Source: Ceratopteris richardii (taxonomy: Eukaryota > Streptophyta > Polypodiopsida > Polypodiales > Pteridaceae). From it: a DNA stretch of 64,000 nucleotides. This document shows, piece by piece, positions 61,557-64,000 of this stretch. The translations under genes were made by a program, and so were the position numbers. The DNA is taken from NCBI GenBank assembly GCA_020310875.1, contig CM035417.1, positions 87,203,440-87,267,439 of the forward strand. The letters are read 5' to 3'. The notes below the pieces were generated by a model. The model made no database searches and had not been told where the DNA came from. It was given only the letters and a program-made list of their open reading frames with translations. Position 1 is the stretch's first letter; the number at the start of each line of letters is the position of its first letter.

Positions 61557-64000
61557 TTCCCTTTATGAGTGGAGGTCAGAAGGGGGTACGCCCCTAAATT
61601 CTACGCACATTGTGGGCAGTAAAAGTGGAGGCAGGTATCATTTATAGCTGGGAGGCCCTTCGGTTTTGGCGCGACCAGCTACAGAAAAGGAGAGGGGGGC
61701 AGGTCCGTTTGTTTTTCCGTTGTTCTGACAGAAGAAACAGAAAAAAGGGGAGGGAAGATCTACTAAAAAGAGGGTACGGATTGAGCGCCAAAAAATCCTC
61801 TCTGAGCGGGCATTCACGGAGTGGCACAGAAGGCATCCATCGGGCAGTTTTCAGGAGGATAGAGGGCATCCATCGGGGAGAACACACGACAGTTGAAGGG
61901 AAGGCTGCTTTCGAAGCTGAAAAGGGGAAACTATACACTGACGGGAAGAGAGGTTTTACGCGAAAGCTCAGACAAAAAGAGGGACAGAGTGAATTTTTTC
62001 GGAGGGAGCATTCTGGAACTCACTTCGATGCGGGGAGAGCCCACCCTCTATTGCAAGCGGAATTCAGGAAAAAGGGGAATGGATACTCATGCTTAAAAAC
62101 TTGGAGTCTTTTGAACATCAACAACGTTAGAAGCTTGAAGTCCATGAATTCGCAGATTCTGATATCATTGTTATTGGGTTTTGTTGTGAAATGAGGCTGG
62201 GATGGCTTTCTGATCCGCGTAATGGATCAACATGCATCTATGCATGGTTGCAGATGCAAAGCCGCATGGAACAGACATGTGACGAGATCGGCTTATCCTG
62301 AAATGGGACTTGCAATCCTGAAAAGGAAAGACGCCAGCAAGGGAAAGACGATAATAGATGTGCAGTGAAAACCGAAGGGATCGTACAAGAAACATCAATA
62401 AGACATCAAGGACGGGTTCTTTGAAGAATGAAGGAGCTGAGAAAAGGCGTGTGCAGGCAATGAAATGGCAGTGAAGCCCAGATAGGAATTTTACGAAGAT
62501 GTTCATATGACGATACTCATATTTTGCAACAACACTCAACGGAGCTGCATCATGGAGGCATTACAATAGATTGAACGTGATACTTATGAAACCATATACA
62601 TTTGACTATTAATGCATGAGAAAAATTGAAGAGTGAATTGGAACATGCGGAGTATCGAACTTCAAGAGGTGTAATAGGATAGAGGGGCAATCAACGGACA
62701 GAAAGGTGTCTGCAGAGTTAGACATATCTAGCGCGTATGGAAGAATGGAATTAAAGCAAACTTCACAACAAAAGTTTGTAACGTTGTCAACCAGGCTATC
62801 AATCAGGTGCACTGCTTCTCTTATATTACTTTTTGAGCATTGTGTATTCTCTGTTAATACGTATGACATGGAGACATTCTAATGTGTATCTGAGATCTCC
62901 ATCCTTGAAGCTCTAGAAGACTATACAATTTGGGAAGGTTCCAAAGAATAATGTCTGCTTGATGTGTAAGATGTTTAAAGCTTCTTATCAATTGTACGAT
63001 TGATACACAATCATGCGCTGAGAAGCAAATATAGTAGCGTCTAATTTGGTGAGAGCAAGTTGAATATTTAGTGACATATGTTTTGTTGTGCGAGGGAGGG
63101 AGTTTAATTGATGCGCATCATCAGGTCTTGATGAGAAAAGGAAACGCAGCCTCTCAGCTTTCACTGTACCCGCTCATATAGCTAGGACATGTGCAGGGCT
63201 AACTAATTGACCGGATGTATATTTGAATGCCGAAGGGATGGCAAACTTGAGATTGATATTGGTATAACAATTGAATAGCTCAAAGATTATTGCATGAAGA
63301 TGGGTGGGCATTCAGATAATAATAGCGTTGTTCCTCTTGTCAAATGAGATTGATATTGGTATAACAATTGAATAGCTCAAAGATTATTGCATGAAGATGG
63401 GTGGGCATTCAGATAATAATAGCGTTGTTCCTCTTGTCAAATGAGAAAGAGACAGTTATGAAATGAATGGGTTGTTTGTTTTTTCGTTATACATGTGAAA
63501 CTTTGGACAATCGAATCACAATGATAGAATATTAATAAAAGTGAAACTTATAAGTTTGAAACATCAAACATATAACGAAAACTAATGATGTTCATTTCTT
63601 TGTGATTCACCACTCGAAATTAATTGAAGCGAAGTTAGTATGTGGAGCCACCGTAAGGATTCCTAAACACTGTGACGAGGTGTATTTGGAGGCCTTTCAA
63701 CTCATGAGATGTGATTTAGTTAAATGCTATATGGTATGAAAGAAAACCATATGCTCTTCAAAGTTTAATTTGACGTTTGGTTTCGTTCACTTCAATACCG
63801 ATATGGTGATGAAACAAATTGGATGTTCATTTTATCCCCATTCGCAAACAAAACCTCCTTTGTGCCAGATCAAATATAAGTAAGCTTTTCCCTCCTTTCT
63901 GAGAACTAGGTGGATATCCAATCGTGTATGCGTTTTCTCGCCTCCTCCATCAAAACTTTGGAGTGAAATTGTGGACTTAGGGGAGACCAAAATTGACCTA
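61557..64000 (+). other. Unassigned sequence, no supported gene
   Basis: About 2.4 kb. A 194-codon frame at 61610-62194 (Arg/Lys/Gly-rich, no recognisable domain; some short internal echoes such as GIHR twice) is the longest; it may be chance. No LTR ends, integrase or RT motifs, and no further starch synthase blocks were seen. The only structure is the 97-bp duplication at 63248-63441. Confidence 0.5.
63248..63441 (+). repeat. Perfect 97-bp tandem duplication
   Basis: Units 63248-63344 and 63345-63441 are identical by eye (start TGAGATTGATATTGG, end CTCTTGTCAAA), followed by a partial third start TGAGA. Non-coding. The identity suggests a recent event, or possibly an assembly artefact. Confidence 0.92.

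Noticed and set aside
61610-62194. 194-codon Arg/Lys-rich protein gene
   Set aside because: No domain, no start or codon-use support, and no splice or promoter context; recorded only as unassigned sequence.

Overview
The window is land-plant genomic DNA made almost entirely of nested LTR retrotransposons. Plant origin is indicated by Ty1/Copia elements with an initiator tRNA-Met primer site, giant Ty3/Gypsy elements of the non-chromovirus (Tat/Athila-like) type with a tRNA-Asp primer site, and a broken exon resembling plastid starch synthase I. The density of nesting points to a large genome. The species cannot be named from this sequence. No intact host gene, bacterial gene or RNA gene was found.

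Layout. 1-4174: minus-strand Copia element (G), cut by the window edge. 4175-6308: end of another LTR element (F) with a long LTR that carries a possible tRNA-derived SINE. 6309-6573 and 59231-59396: two pieces of one minus-strand Copia element (D), separated by a 52.6-kb insertion. 6579-59225: minus-strand Gypsy element B (target duplication CCAAT), itself carrying three insertions: plus-strand Gypsy element A (8768-25873, duplication GCCGC), a solo LTR (26669-27307, duplication GGTGG) and plus-strand Gypsy element C (41264-58792, duplication TACTC) inside B's own 5' LTR. 59470-61240: decayed plus-strand Copia element (E), same family as G. 61302-61556: starch synthase I-like relic. 61557-64000: unassigned DNA with one 97-bp tandem duplication.

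B and C belong to one family (alpha, 649-bp LTRs); A belongs to a second, clearly related family (beta, about 897-bp LTRs). Both are about 17 kb and share one plan: LTR, tRNA-Asp primer site, long leader with a palindromic CpG-rich repeat array, one long Gag-protease-RT-RNase H-integrase reading frame, a SECOND retropepsin-like domain after integrase, a basic tail with repeated W-[IVM]-P-K motifs, then a separate accessory frame of 1.2-1.5 thousand codons, a purine tract and the 3' LTR. LTR divergence counted by eye (B about 18 differences, A about 9, C 2) agrees with the nesting order. C is the youngest, with an uninterrupted 3,146-codon polyprotein and a single visible stop in its accessory frame.

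The best candidates for something undescribed are the post-integrase second protease, the tandemly doubled linker plus HHCC zinc module before the integrase core, and the accessory protein, all conserved between the two families. Differences, alignments and domain limits were read by eye and should be recomputed.
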